Part shown: positions 10,895-25,400 of the stretch, in pieces
Position numbering within the stretch: position 1 is the stretch's first letter
How the letters are laid out: each line of letters opens with the position of its first letter
DNA from: Sindora glabra
Taxonomy: Eukaryota > Streptophyta > Magnoliopsida > Fabales > Fabaceae
Reading direction: 5' to 3'
Assembly: GCA_020226215.1 (NCBI GenBank)
Contig: CM035229.1
Coordinates: forward strand, 79,501,343-79,565,342
Length of the DNA stretch: 64,000 bases
Made by a program: the position numbers and the translations under genes
Notes under the pieces: model-generated
Databases searched by the model: none
The model's input: only the letters and a program-made list of their open reading frames with translations
Told to the model about the DNA's origin: nothing

Positions 10895-11689
10895 CTCTCT
10901 CCTCTGCTCTAACCTACTGCAACTCTCTTCACCCAAAACGGAAATTGACCAAAGCTTAAAATCACAGAGACAACGTAAGACTAATAATCTATGTACAGAC
11001 AATTTGGGTGCTGAATATCTCTGAATGTCCTTCCCTGTCACAACCGGTTCCAACGATCGTTCTCGTTTCTTTGTTGTGCGATCGACTGATCGTCTTCCTC
11101 CCAGTATTAAGAGTCAGGACCCAACAGCTTGCGGTCACTTGTGTTTCCTCTTTTCGGGTCGGGTTTCCACATTTTGCAATCAGGTCATGTTCGAATGGCC
11201 CAACTCATTCTGACCATTGAGGGTACACGACCCACTAACCTGACCCGGTCCTTTATTTTTGTTTTATTTATTTGTTTAGGCCAGCATCCTTTTTTTTTAC
11301 CATTATTTCAATACGGGCATCAGCACAAAGGAAAACAGGAAAAAAAAAAAAAAAAAGGTCAAACCAGAAAAGTACATAGAAATTTGCAGGAATGGAAGCA
11401 ATCTCATGGAATTTAGGATTGGATTTAAAATTATATTACACCAGTCAATCGGTACATTAGTTTCCTTCTCTGTATTGGTGAATAAATGAAATTTCCCAAT
11501 CTTGAAAATATTATTTTAGGATTCTCCTAATAAAATGAAGATGATGTTTATGATGGTACTCCTCTGAATTAAGGATATTTATAATAGTAGAGAGTCAAAT
11601 TCAATTAAGACTTTTGTATATTTTTTGTTCTAAGCAAATTCTAAGCCCGTGAGAATACCTCACAATTTAGTAGAGAAAGAGGGGCAGTT
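10895..11689. other. CFIm25 upstream region, no separate gene
   Basis: Contains the presumed 5' UTR and promoter of the minus-strand CFIm25 gene. Several overlapping short frames at 11008-11416 lack family features and end in simple A-runs (11341-11356), so I do not call them genes. No TATA box could be assigned with confidence. Confidence 0.5.
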
Positions 11690-12290
11690 TCCAAGACAAA
11701 ACCCCCCATCCATTAACCAACTGAATCCCATAATAAACCTCCGCACCCAACTCTTCCACCTTCCTTTTTCCAACTCCCTTCAGCGTTAAGTTTAATCCAG
11801 TTATTTGGAGAGGGCTTCCACCTGATATTGAGCACTCGGTATTGTAATGCTAGTAAGGCTTCAAATTGGGCAGTCGAAGCATTAATTATATTATGAGTCC
11901 AATTGATGACCGGGTGAGAGGGATTATTTGGGGTTTGGAAGTCATCTTCAAATAAACTTCTATTTCTCTAAGACCAAGGTGGCCAGCAGGAGACACCAAA
12001 CATAATATGCCAGTGTGTTCCCAATTTGTTATCATATTCTGGTTTTAGGTTTTGATACATCCAAAAGACTAAGTCACCAAAGAAGAATTTTTGTGGAAAA
12101 CTGGGGTTGAGAAGATTTGTCCACAACAGACTAGAATCAGGGCAATCCCGTAGAATATGGAGAGTGAATTCCTCCTGTAGTCCACAACGAAGGCATAAAG
12201 ACTAAACACCAGACCATTTTGCTCTTTCAATGTTCATAGGAAGTCTTTGGCCAACATCCTCATTTGATTTTAGAATTTCTTAAACATATT
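11690..12290 (-). pseudogene. LINE (L1-type) ORF2 tail: zinc-binding region and RNase H remnant
   Basis: On the minus strand the sequence reads CLRCGLQEEFTLHILRDCPD (about 12140-12200), the reverse-transcriptase zinc-binding region typical of plant LINEs. It is followed by FWMYQNLKPEYDN and HWHIMFGVSCWPPWS, then a stop, and on to the RNase H-like start IKLNAEGSWKKEGGRVGCGG (about 11730-11790). There are at least two in-frame stops. Upstream LINE domains are absent here, so this is a 5'-truncated or eroded relic. Confidence 0.75.
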
Positions 12291-12299
12291 TGAGTAAAC

Positions 12300-14494
12300 C
12301 TACTTTTTTATCCATATGAAATTTATTTTTTTCTCTTTTATTCTTGTAAAATTTTTATATCAATTGTATTTTTATGAAATATTAATTTATTTAATTTTAT
12401 TCTTCTGCTAGTATTTATATGAAAATTGATTTGATCAATTTTACCCCCTAAAAAAAGAAATTGGACAAATTAATATTTCATAGGAATAAAATAAATACTG
12501 AACAAAAGTGAGAAAAAAAATCAGTTTCACAAGAACCAAAAAGAGGGCTTTCTCAATATTCTCATGAACATATTGACTTCGTTTGGTAAATGACATTTTG
12601 TAAAAATTTTGACTGTTTGACTGAATGTTAGTTAATTGACTTAATTTTTGTTTGGAAAAGATGTTTGGTAAATAGCTGTTTAGAATAACTTTTTCTTTTG
12701 AATTAACTATTTTTAGAAACATTGCAATAGGCAATGTTTCACTTCAACTTATAACTGATGTGTTTGTAAAATGACGAAATTAGGCCTAATAAATATTTAT
12801 AATTATTGATTTGTCAACTTTGAGACTTTGTTCTGCTTTTTCTTCTGTGAGCAACGGGCCTGCCTCTTTCTTTTCTTAATTAATAAGAGTAAATATATAA
12901 AATACATATAAATAGAATAAATAAAGAAATTATGCATTCTAAAATAATATAAAAATTAAAAATAAAAATAAAATATTAAATTATATCTAAAGCAATACTT
13001 TTAATAATATTAATATTTGGGATAAAAATATCAGAATTAAATATAAAAATATAATAATATGGATAAAAAATGAAATATTGCATAAATTATAAAATATTAA
13101 ATAAATAGTAATTGATGTAATTTAAGTTGAAATATAATACTTAAAAAGTGATATTAAGAGAATGTTTAGTAAATTTAAATAAGTAAATTAATGTAATTTA
13201 GATTTTTAAACATTTTTATTAAATAATAGTGTATATAAATAATTAATATATTATATATTAAAAATTTTTATTTAATATATTATTGTAATAAAATTAAATA
13301 TTTCATGTTAATTATATTTATATTATTAGTATTTAAGTTGTAAATAATTACAATAAATACAAAGTGAACATGATAAAAGAAAAAAAATATAAATGAAAAA
13401 ATAATGAAAAAGGCAAATAATACTTTCTATATTAAAATTGTAACATAGTTAAACAATTTTATAATAAAATTAAATATATCTTGTTAACTATTTTTATTTA
13501 AATATATGATATTAATATCTAAAATGTCAACAATTACAACGAAGTACATAAACATATATAATAAAATAAATAAAAATTATTAAAAATAAAATATTAAATT
13601 ATGTATATTTCATTTAAAATTAATCATTAATATATTTTATATAATTTTATAATAAAAATAAAATATATTATAATATACTTATAATATTTAGTGATATTGA
13701 TATTTGAATTATGATTAATATAGGTGAGTATAAAAAATAAAATTAAAATTAAAATATGTAATTAAGTATAATTCAATTAAATTATTTTTAATATATTTAA
13801 AATATTTTTATAATAAAAATAAAATATATTATGTTATATCAATTTTATTGAATAATATTTATATTTAAATTATAAATAATATAACAATATTTAATAAAAT
13901 ATATATAATATATAATAGAATAATAAATTAAGTAAAATAAAAAAAATTTAAATAATCCATAAAATATATTTATACTCCTATATATCATTTTATATACAAA
14001 CAGCTAATTTTACCAAATATTTTTATTCAAACAATTAATACAATCAGCTGATTAAATCAGTTAATACAATTAATCATCAGTTAACAGTTAATTGAATTAA
14101 TTAACCGTTACAACTAAAAACTAATTATCAAATAAGACTATTTACTTCATAAAATGTATTATTTCTAAATTTTTAGTTGACAATATCTTGATATCAAATC
14201 TATAATATAAAACTAGATGAAAATTAAAATACAATTGAGAAAATTCAGTAGATTCTCTTCTGAGGGTACTACTAATCACCTCCTAAACCTTAAAAAAGTA
14301 GCATATTGTAACTATAATATAATTAATTTCCAAGTCAAATAAAATATGATGAGACGTCTTGATTTATAATCCTCCTATTTATATGATAGTCTTAACCACG
14401 CAGATACTAGGGGATACAGATCCTCCCTTGGACATTCGGTGGCTTGAGATAATGTTTGTTTGCATTTATTCACTTAATGTTACACAAGAGACCT
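12300..14494. repeat. AT-rich intergenic block with degenerate non-autonomous transposon-like sequence
   Basis: No coding signal. The stretch from about 12580 ('tttggtaaatgac') to about 14150 ('aactaattatcaaataagac') looks like one AT-rich non-autonomous element. Its right end (13985-14130, dense in 'aatacaatcagctgattaaatcagtta' type palindromes) matches the reverse complement of 43010-43160. I could not define terminal repeats or a target duplication. The last 50 bases before 14495 probably belong to the 3' UTR of the SEND1-like gene. Confidence 0.4.
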
Positions 14495-17400
14495 TCAATG
14501 AAGGTCATTTCTGATACTTGCCAAGAACAACCTCAATTCCTTGGCTTTTCTGTTGTGCTCAGGTGACATATCATTTTCTGAGTCACTCAAATTAATCACT
14601 TCAATACTTTGAGCATCTAATTTTCGACAATTCAAATCATTATTGGAATGTTTAACTGGGGAAGGGCTCAGAAGATTTATGACTTCATGTTTAGCCCCGC
14701 AGGAATCAGAATCATTGTAGTTAGACGAGCTGCTGCTACTCTGATTCCAGCGCCCCAATTCGCCATCTTGCAATAAGTCATGGCTATTCAGATCAGCTTC
14801 AGCCATCGTAGTTGTATCTCCTAAACTCCATCCTGTTGTGGAACATGAGACATTTTCTGTGGCGTGCTCTGCCAAATCAATATCCAGCATCAGATTCTTG
14901 AGTTTCAGATCAAGTTCTGCCATATAAGAACTAGCTTCCACTTTCTTTTGTCTTCTTTTCTGACCATTATGTTTCCTGCGTTGAGCCTTCTTCTCCTCAA
15001 ACTCCAAAATCTTCTCAGGACAGGCACTGGAGTCAAGATGACAATAATCATAACATCAATGACGATGATAAAAGTATCATGCAAGCCAGCAATTGACCAT
15101 TCATTGGTGTTACCATGCAGTGAGAATAATTGGTCTTGCTCTGTGAGATGACAATGACCTTAATAAGTGGGGCCCGCCCACTCCTCTTGCAAGAGTGTAG
15201 TCAGTGCCTGCCACACTCTCTCTCTCTCCTCCCCCCCCCCCCCCCTTTCCCTTACTCTAATTTCCTTCTTGATAGCAGGTGATGATGTGGGTGGCTATGT
15301 AGAACATGCATCTTGTAAGAATCAAACAAATAAGGACAATAAAAACATCACCTTTCTATAAGATCTGCAGGTACTATGGAAGTTCCAAGTCCATCCATTT
15401 TTTCCCATGAGACCTCATAGCATTCTCTTCCTTGAACCTTGCGGTGCTTGATGATTTCTGACACAGGACACTTCACTGGGATCTAGCTTAGAAAGAATGT
15501 AGCCAATATAAGAATGATATGCATACGTCCTACTTCTACAACTGCCGCCATTTTAAAAATCATAAACTTATAAACGCATTGACTTGTCCAGTAATAATCA
15601 ATCTATCAGTGGCCAGAGATAGCAGTACCTCGTTCAAAGGAAGCTTCACCCCTAGTTCTGATGAAGTTGAGCGCAAATTGGCAAATCGACGTAAGTCTCT
15701 TTCAGCAATCTTTGGAAGGATATACTCATCTATGCCACGAAAAATAGAGCATATCACACATTTTATTCCCAAAATAGATCTTACGAAATTACAACTCAGA
15801 TTTAAGATCTCAGAAGTTCAACACCCCATATCCCATACATAATTTAAAGAGAGAAAAAATGCATATAAACTAGCTTCTCATATAATATAATATTAACTAT
15901 TATAATGGGAGCTAAGAATGCATGTATATATGGCAGCAATGGAGAACCTGTTTTCTCCGGAGACCACTGAAAGAATTCAGCACATATCTGATGGATTTCA
16001 TCACGTTGAAATGGGTGCTGAGCAAGAACCCTACAGAAATAAGTCAATCAATAGTGGCTAACAAGAATGCAGGAGAAATTTTTTATTCAGATCAGTCACA
16101 TCTCCTGTAAGTTTGAAGTTTAAGCCTAAAGGGAGAGACAAAAAAATGGAGGTTTTCAGTTCTACCAGACATTTTCCTGTCAACAAAAGTTTATCCTAGT
16201 TCTTATCAAGCATTATACCCAAGCTCCTAGTTTTTTCAGTTCATCTAAATTTTAATTCAGTTGCCTTCTAAAACGCGGCGTGCAAAGCATTTTAGCTCAG
16301 TAGCTAAACACCAACCCAGTGACTCGTTTAAAATCACATCCTTCCTATATACAAACAAGGAATGCCTACCTACTCACAATATCAGAATCTGGGTGATGGC
16401 ATTTCGGCTTCAAATAAGCATTGATCACTTGCATGAGTTGACCATCCCTCTGTGATTTGTTCTCAAATCCTGCATAGGCAAGTAAGCCCCAAAAAAGATA
16501 AAAAAGAAGTTCTAAAGTGCCTCCAGGAAATTTTTTTAGCATAAAATAAAATAAAATAGTTTTTCCATACCCAGAATTTGGGTATCAATAACTTGATTGA
16601 TAATTCAATAAATAAATAACATCTATACATACATGAGAAGGCGATTTACTTGTTTGTAAGCCTTATAATTTAAGTCTTAAATTTATTCTAATTTTATTTT
16701 TGTCCCAAGACTTATTTTTTCATAAATTTATGGGCTAATAATAAAAATAAGTTGGGTCAAAATTTTATTTCTCTATATAAATTCAAAGACTGAGGCCAAA
16801 TGTTTTTACATGTACTTGAAAATTTTAAAACAAAAACTAAACTTTGGAAATAAATTTGAAGGGAAAAAAAATGGAAGTTGAAAGGTTTATTGTAACCTTC
16901 AACAACTTCGACAAAATTAGCTTCAAAGGCGAACAATTTTCATAAAGTAAGTAATTTTTATCTTCAATAGTCGGAAGTGCAAAATGATGATATAATGTAT
17001 TAAATTTTCATCAAATTAGAATAAATTCAGATTAATTTAATTAAATTTTCTTTGGATATTTTAAAATACTAAAATTATCACCTAATTAAATAGAGTAACA
17101 TATTAATGATGATTAAAAATTAATTTTTCAAATATAAATATTAAATATATAAATAATTATTAATTTAGCATCTTATTTTATCTAATCCTAAACCAAAATA
17201 CATGATGTAATGTATTAAATTTTCATCAAAATAGAGTAAATTGGGAATAATTTATTATAATTTTTTTAAATATTTTAAAACATTAAAATTATCACCTAAT
17301 TAAATAGGGTAACATATTAATGATGATTAATTTTTTAAAAATTTAAATATTATATATATAAATAATTATCTATTTAACATCTTATTTTTAGTGATTTCCA

Positions 17401-20400
17401 AGCAAAATGCATGATGTGATTTTTAATGCATTAAATTTTAATTAAATTAAAGTAAATTTAGACTAATTTATTATATTTTTCTTTAAATATTTTAAAATAA
17501 CAAAATTATCACCTAGTTAAATAAAGTAATATATTAATTATAATTAAAAAATAAGTTTACAAATGTAAATATTATCAAATAAATAATTTTACTATTCAAT
17601 TTACAATATATTAAATTAATTTTGGTCAAATTATTACAAATTTAATGCATTAACTTACTAATACTATCACTTAGTTAAATAGAATAATATATTAATTATT
17701 ACTAAAAATTATTTTCACATTTTAAATATTGCATAAATAAGTTAATATGCTAATTAATTTACAATATATCAAATTAACTGTCATCAAAATAGTGCAACTT
17801 TCATGCATCAATTTGCTAAAATTATCACCTAAAAATTAATTAAAAATTTATTTTCATTAAGTTGACATTATAGGAATAAATCATTATACTAGATTATAAT
17901 GCATTAAATTAATTGGTACAAAATTGAATCAACTTTAATGTCTCAAATTATTAAAATTATCACTTGACTAAATAGAATAACATATTAACTACCATCAGAA
18001 ATTAATTTTCTCTATTTAAATACTCCATAAATAATTAAGCATACTAATTTATGTTATATCAATTTAATTCTCATCAAGTTATTGTAATTTTTTTATATGT
18101 TAAATTTCTAAACCTCACACCATTTTAACTATTATTAAAAATTAATTTCATTATTTAAACATTTTATAGATAAATAATTATGTTATTATCACTAATAAAG
18201 TGTAACCAAGTATATTCTATCATTGCAAGAGTTAAGCTTTCTTTTAAATTTATTTTGTTAGTAAAAATAGATTTATTTTTCTTAAAAAAGTGTTGACTTA
18301 ATTAACTTTCAAATCTTTTGTGTATAAATCTAAAAATTAAAAATATATTAAGTGAATTTAAATTTAAGGATTATATTTTGAAAGTTAGGATTTGCAAGAT
18401 ACATATATATATTGCTTTTTTCTTAAGTAGTTAGAATTTACAAATAAATAAATAAATATATATATTGAATTTAATTTTAGAAACAATGTTTAAGGGGTTA
18501 GAGTTTGCAAATATATATACACACATACACACACACATTTAATCTAATTGTATATGTCAAATTTTAAAGATTATGGTATGTAAAATTAAGATTTAGATTT
18601 TTCTTAAGGATAAAATTTACAAAATAGAGAAACATTTTTTTAAAATTATTTTTGGTATTTTATTGTTTAAAAAAATTCTTTAAAAATAAGGATAAAATAG
18701 TGTAAGTGCAAACAATGGCATCGTTGATCAAGTAATGATTATGTCATGACTTACTTAGATTATTTTTTACAACATATTTCGGGGATAAAAAAATTTATTG
18801 TAAATTTTTCTCCAATATGTAGTCTATCATTTATAATTTTAGTCAAATATACATAATTTATTTGTGGATCAAATGTATTAGTTATTAAATGTATTTTATG
18901 GCTCAAAAATTATTATATAAATTACTATCAATTCAATAATATTGACTCGATATTAATGGCCCATTACAAAAATCCATTTTAAGTCATTATTAAATATATA
19001 AATAAATTAAAATATATGAATAGAATAAAAAATATATTATGCTATCATTTTTCATAAGTTAATCCCCCTCTTCTATTCATCTTTTTTAATTGTATATCTG
19101 AATAACATTTTAATCTAACATTGAATATGAAAACAAGTATCTTAGGTATTAATACCTAGACTTTTAATTTGAGTATATAAGAATTATCTACTAAGAACAT
19201 ATTATCATGGTCATAATCCTTAAATTCTCAACAATGATATATTAATTAATAATGAAGTAGGCTTGTAATAAATTTGTTCATGTTTACCAGTACCACTTGG
19301 AGATATATAGTTTCAAGCACAAAAAGGCATGATCATCTGACAATCAACATGTCTAACTAATCAGGATATTAAAAGTTATCTCTCTAATTTTTATGCACAA
19401 ATCATATAGTTGAAAGAAAAACTGATCTAAAAAACTGTATATTTTCATGTACAATGGATTGTTCCATTTTATAGATAAATGCCCATAATTATCTTCCTAA
19501 AATAGGACTAAATTATAGGAACAAATCTGCCCTGATTGTCTATCCTAATATAGATTAGATTTATAGGAATAAATCTGATTGATTATCTATCCTAATAAAG
19601 AAAGAAGATATTGTACAAAAAAGGAATACAATCAAAACATAATCAATCAAAGATAATAGGAAATCAGTAGAATCAATCAAATACAATCTCAACACATATA
19701 CTCTAATCACTGCTTCAGAATTATAACATCTACTTCCCAATTTATTTTGACGGAATGCTATACATGCATTTAATGGGATTATTGTGGAAATGTGGCTTAC
19801 CATTGTTTGAATGCATATCATGGTCCTTCATATCTTTGCTTTCAAAATGTCTATGTTTCTTTGCATCTTTTGATTTTTTCACAAAATCAACTCCTTCAGA
19901 AGCAATTTTTTGAAGTAGAGATTTGTCTCCAATTGATTTGACAATCTGACAAGCGGACTCCTACAACCATTGGTTGTGAATGCTCAAGAATAAGCATTTA
20001 TATAAAATCTTGAAAGCAGATTTGATCAAGAACATAGGGAGAAAAGCCAAAAGGAATTATTACTTACAGGACCCAGACCATGAACTCCTTGATAATAGTC
20101 ACTGCCAAGAAGTAAGGCTAAAGCAATCTGATGGTCAAAAGTCACCAAGCAATTCATATTTTCTTCAGAAAAATAGAACCAATACTTCTGACTTGAAATA
20201 TTTGTAGGATACGGTTCACTTATTACACAAGTAAGAATAATAAGACACTTCAACATTTATTTAAAAGAAAAAAAAACCACCAATTGCAGTACCAGGCCAT
20301 GCAAAAGACATGAAACACTTGGAAGACAGGAGAGGGGGAAAAAAAAAGGAAAAAGAAAAGAAGAATGCCTACTTTCAGTACCTTGACTGAACAGTAAGCA

Positions 20401-22499
20401 GCTTGCTAATAATTAAACCAGACAAAATGCTACTTTTACAGCTGAATGCCTACTTTGACTGCTTTTAACTGAGACCACCCGTCATGAATATAGACATAAA
20501 TTGGGAAGTTAACACTGACTAACCTGCACAGACTTTACTTCTCATCTAGGATCCTAACATGCACAAATCCAATTGAGTTGCACATAAAACATAGTGGATG
20601 AACAATATATCACTCAAATAAATTATGACTGATGTGTACTTTAGCAACACAATCAGAAACTCACCAATGAGTCTCTTCCAAAGCCAAGTTTTCTTTCAAT
20701 ATCAACCATATCGTAACAAACAACATATCCACCATCACCTAACATATGAACAAATGATAATGGTAAATTTTTAAATAGAAAAATGGGTTGAAGAAATACA
20801 AAACTAATTCATTATTATTATTATTTTTTTTTTGAAATAGTCCATAGATAATTACATGTTTAGCTACTCACCAAGGCAGATATCCCGATACACTGTCCTT
20901 GCCCCAAATAGAAAGATGTCTGAATCTGAACTGAAACATCCATCCTAGAAGTCAAAGTAACATTTAGTACGACAGAAATACACCACTAGAGATAAGTTAC
21001 TTTAAGAACCCAATTAACGGAAAGAAACAGAGTTTTCATAGATGATTATTCTTACACATAATAATTCAAAGTTCAGCAACGCACATTGAGCTTCAGCTTC
21101 CTCAAGCCTGGATATGGGTAGAGTAAAATGACAAATCAGCACAGATTAGTGGACTATCTTCCAATTATGTACTTCAAGGTACAGACTCAGTTTTAAAAAA
21201 ACAATGAAATGTGTTGTCACAATAGTCCTTAGAAGTGCTTTCTGGCTTTAAGGAATGCCTGGTATACTTTATTCTAATGGCAAATTATAGAGAGATAACT
21301 TTTCATAAATACTATTTTTAAGAGCAAATCATTAACCTTAAGTTTCACTATGTATTACCCATTCAAACAAGGGATTCCAAGAGCCATGCCCAAAATTTTA
21401 GCCTCTTTTATCATGCAAGAAAACTCTGATCCCATGTTTCTCCGCAATGAGGACACCTTTTCTAAGTTAGTTTCACTCTGCACAACCTGTGTTATTACTG
21501 ACAGAAGTTAGTAGAAAGAGAAACAAGGAAAAGAAAAGGCAAAACATGCGATCAGAAATGTATGTTGTGACTTGTACAAAAGAGAGGCCACCTACCTCTC
21601 TTCCAGAGTTTAAACGCCGTCTATAAGTTGATAATTTGATAGCAGGAATTGATCCATCTACCAGACAATAAAGGTTACTTATTGAATTAATACATATATG
21701 GTCCGACATCCTAGACACAGATACATGCAAAGAATCCAAGGACAGCATAAACTGTAGATAGACAGTCAGACACTCATAATGAAGCCAAACAAGCAAAAAT
21801 GTAGATTCTATGTTCAGATTTCTCAATATTGAGCTACCCTTTACTTATGATATGAATGAACACAATGTAAAACTTACATAGACAAACAAAAAGCCCTTCT
21901 ACAAATTTTTGGTTTAGAGGCTTTGTCAGACAGTTTGCAAAGCAGGGGGTGAACCCTGTAAACGACAATGGCCTGACTAACAACATAAAATTATTTACAA
22001 AGAAAACAAATTTCAAGTCTGTTTGTTTGATACTAAAGTGATTTAAATGAATACAGATGCTCCAAATCCAGCAAACTGAAAAGTCACTCACTATCTTCAA
22101 CCAGCAATTTTCACAGTTAACTGCTACAACGAAAATTGCAATTTACAAATGAAAACTCATGCGAAGATACCTGTAACGAAAATTAGGCTGCAATTCAAAG
22201 CAATGAGTGCTCTAAGGCGGTGAAAGAGACCTCTAAGATAGACTTTCTCTTTCACACAAGAATATGATTTGCTCACATTTTGAAGCTGCACCATCCAACA
22301 CGAGAGATCTATGCATAGCCTCTTGTTCCTTAACTCAAATTCCATCAGAAACCCGTTATTATAAAGTCAGAGAAGAAGAGATTCTAATTGCTAGACCCGA
22401 AAGCAAAGCAAATTAAAGGAATTATGCTTACTGAAGATGGTGAAGTGGAACTGTCTTCTTGCAGGTTTCAAGGATATCCCACAGATGCTTCACACCCAT
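14495..22499 (-). CDS. SEND1: SEND1/GEN-like 2 XPG-family structure-specific endonuclease
   Basis: Fourteen coding exons with consistent phases: 22499-22432, 22328-22171, 21657-21596, 21486-21359, 21107-21056, 20944-20872, 20738-20665, 20127-20068, 19960-19801, 16469-16370, 16030-15948, 15729-15629, 15482-15352 and 15026-14495. Total 1782 nt, 593 residues, close to the Arabidopsis protein. The family cuts flaps and Holliday junctions in the nucleus. The XPG N domain starts MGVKHLWDILE; acidic metal ligands fall at D30 (CIDLSCW), D76 (DGSIPAIK), E142/E144 (EEAEAQCA), D163/D165 (SDSDIF) and D215 (LLGSDYYQGVHG). A GEN-type chromodomain-like segment (SEIIKHRKVQGRECYEVSWE) lies at about residues 375-415. 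The low-complexity Ser/Asp-rich tail ends near KAKELRLFLASIRNDLH. All key acidic residues are present, so the gene looks functional. Exon 10 uses the third of three possible donors, the only one that keeps frame into exon 11. Intron 9 is 3.3 kb. Confidence 0.92.
15228..15246 (+). repeat. Poly-C run in SEND1 intron 13
   Basis: A CT microsatellite followed by an uninterrupted run of about 17 C, inside the intron between exons 14 and 13 (minus-strand gene). It is simple sequence and prone to length change or assembly error. Confidence 0.8.
16980..18190. repeat. Degenerate tandem array inside SEND1 intron 9
   Basis: Roughly seven diverged units, each carrying a core like 'attatcacctaattaaatag' followed by 'taacatattaat'. 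The cores start near 17074, 17288, 17505, 17663, 17821, 17956 and 18112, so spacing falls from about 215 to about 135-158 bp. Between cores, a second shared motif 'taatgtattaaattttcatca' recurs. The array has no coding content and lies wholly within the 3.3-kb intron 16470-19800. Confidence 0.7.
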
Positions 22500-25400
22500 G
22501 TTTGTGAGAGTGAGAAGAAGACGTTACATGAGTTTGTACGATGGGGGAAAGCTCCAGCCTCCGGGGAGCGAAGGCAAGTTTAAAGTTTTGAACTTCGAAG
22601 AGGATAGCAAAGGAGCAAGTTGAGTAATTGCAAACGACAAGGCTGTCTTGCGTATCAGGTGAGGGCCTGTTTGAAAATTATTGTTCCGCTTTGAACTGAA
22701 GGCGTTCAGCCAGAACTCAAAACTTTTGGTGTTTGTTTTTGCATCGCTGAAAAGAAAAATCAGCGGATTTCTGCTGACCTGATTCAGCCAAACATGCTGA
22801 AAGCATTCGGCAAAAAGGTGCAAAATTACAGTAATTTTTTTAGTTCAAGTATATCCACACAGGGAAGTTTTCCTTCTAAATTCGAATGCATGATTTGACA
22901 TATTTCTATTCTTTTATTTTTACTTTTTCCACTTCCTTTGATTTTGATACGATAATATATTATTATTTATTTTGCTCAGGTTGAAGCTATACGTTTTTCT
23001 TGTTGTTTTTTATTTTAAAATATATTTCATAAATAATTTAAAATAAATTGATTTAATTATAATTTTTAGTTATTCAATTATATCAACAATATATAAATAT
23101 AGATAAATAAAATTAAAATAATTATATTTTTTGACAATATTTATAACTTTGTTTATATAGGTACAAGATATATTGATTCATAAAGGGTAATTGTAGAATG
23201 TCAGGTTTTTTTAATATTAGGTATATATAATCTTATAGAGTTAAATTTAATTTTGAGCTTAAACTTAAAAGATTTTTCAAATATTATAAATTAATTAAAT
23301 GTTTAATATATTTAATGCTAAAAATTTCAGTGCTAAATTTTAGCGCTAAAATATTTAACATTGTCAAATACATTCGTAGTGTTTGGTGGGAAAGAAATTT
23401 TTTAAAAAAATGAAGAAGATGAAACCTTGTTTGGGTTAGTAACCGAACTCATTCGACTTTTTTTTATAAAAAGAAAAAGAAAAAGTCTAAAAATGACTTT
23501 ATATAGGATTTTTTTTTTGCACTGTTATACTATGAATTATTATTATTATAATTATTATACAGTAAGACATCAGTAATGTAGTTTAAATTTGTAATAGCTG
23601 CAAATGAATTTTGATTTTTAAAATTATTGATACTTGATATAAATAACATATAATATGAGTTTAAATTTAATCCATTGTAAATATAAATAAACTTTATACT
23701 ATCATTCTCTTATATATTATCATATTAATAAAAAATGATTAAAACTTCTTTATTACAATTAAAAAATTTTAATTACTTATATTTTAATAATATATTTTTT
23801 CTCATTTACTAATAATATAAAATATTTTGATTCATATAATACTTAGATGTTTTATGTAAATACAACGAATATTAGAACTCTAATATTGTTGTTAATTTTC
23901 AAATATAAGATAAATAAATTCTTATATTATAAAAAATTACAAAACTTTGATGTGAATAAGTTGAGTAGAAGAAAATCGAATTTAAAAAAAAATTGAACAT
24001 GCTCAAACCTACACTAATCATTCAAAAATACTATAAATCAATTTAAAGGGTAAAGTCGATTTTAAAATTTGAATTGATTCAAAATTGAATAACCTAAATT
24101 GTAAACCAAAAAATTGATTTGTTAAGAAATTTTGTATAAATCATTCCTAACTAATCTAAGCTCCCAGAATATAACTTCATTTCATAAATCATGGTCAACG
24201 AATCCAAGCACCCTTTTTAATGATACATATAATTTATTCTGGTTATCACAAAAAAAGCATAATTTATTTTGGTTAATTTTAACTTTCAATTCTTTGTATT
24301 TATTTAATTTTTAATTATTATATTAAATATTTAAATTATATTTTTACATTTATTTTTCACTTTTAATGAGAAATTTATTATTATTTTCTTGTAAGATTTT
24401 GTCAACAAAATTTAAACATCTAGACAATTTATTAATAATTAACAGATTAAGAAAATAGGTCACCCATTATTTTCTTCTAATGACAAAAAAAATTGTAAAT
24501 TTTATAAAAAATCTATAAAATTACATAATTTAATTTGAAACAATAACAATAAAATTTATTTTATATAAATTGAAGGCAAATTACATTTCTTGTTCTGAGT
24601 TAGAATTACATTTCTTGATCAAACCTGACCTCTCCTTTGAAAAAAAGATGAATTATCATATAACTAAATGCATACCTGCATGTGCGTGCACACATACAAA
24701 TAGAAAATTTGCTTTTGACCAATACATATACTTGTTAAATTTATTACTCAATATTCTTTCTTAATTATATTATTTTCAATGATATCAATCATACTTTATC
24801 AAATTATTTATTTGCATATAACAAAAAATGCAACGAAGTCTTAATACTATTTTTAATATGGCAAAAGTTGAAAATGAATCAACATATATGAATTAGCTTA
24901 TCTTGAACTTAACTCAATGATCCTATGATTATTGATAAGAGTGTCAAATAAATAGGTCTCATTTGGATCGAACTAGTTCATGCAAACTTCAATTTATATG
25001 GAAAGTATATGTTTACCTAAAATAGATCAAATTTTTTATGACTCAATTTGTTTCAAATTCATAGTTCAATTTGTGAATTTATAAATTTTAATTGTAAATG
25101 CTAAGTTAGCGAACTAATACAATTGGAACCAATCTATCCCAATAAATTAGCCCATATAATCCTACAATTAAAATAAATTAAATTTTAAGTAATTTAATTC
25201 AATTAAGTTTGTGGACTATAATCCATTTTATAGCCCTATCTATTAGATTCAAGAGTGGTGAGGCCTCCCATGCCTTAATTGAAACTCAAAGCATGGATGC
25301 CTATCTTATTATTCCAATGAAAAAATGGCATATAGCACTCTTGAACTTTTTGTATAGACCTTTCTTATTAATTGTTAATTAGTTTTGCTTTTTTATAACT

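Noticed and set aside
10718..11053. 111-codon minus-strand frame as a longer CFIm25 N-terminus
   Set aside because: The family starts at MVSSQVVNTYP (ATG 10894); residues upstream lack family similarity, and the end runs into intron 1.
11008..11416. Cluster of overlapping plus-strand frames upstream of CFIm25 as a divergent gene
   Set aside because: No recognisable domain, they overlap the CFIm25 leader on the other strand, and they end in an A-run.
14864..15361. Plus-strand frames over the SEND1 3' exons
   Set aside because: Antisense shadows of exon 14 and intron 13; one includes the poly-C run.
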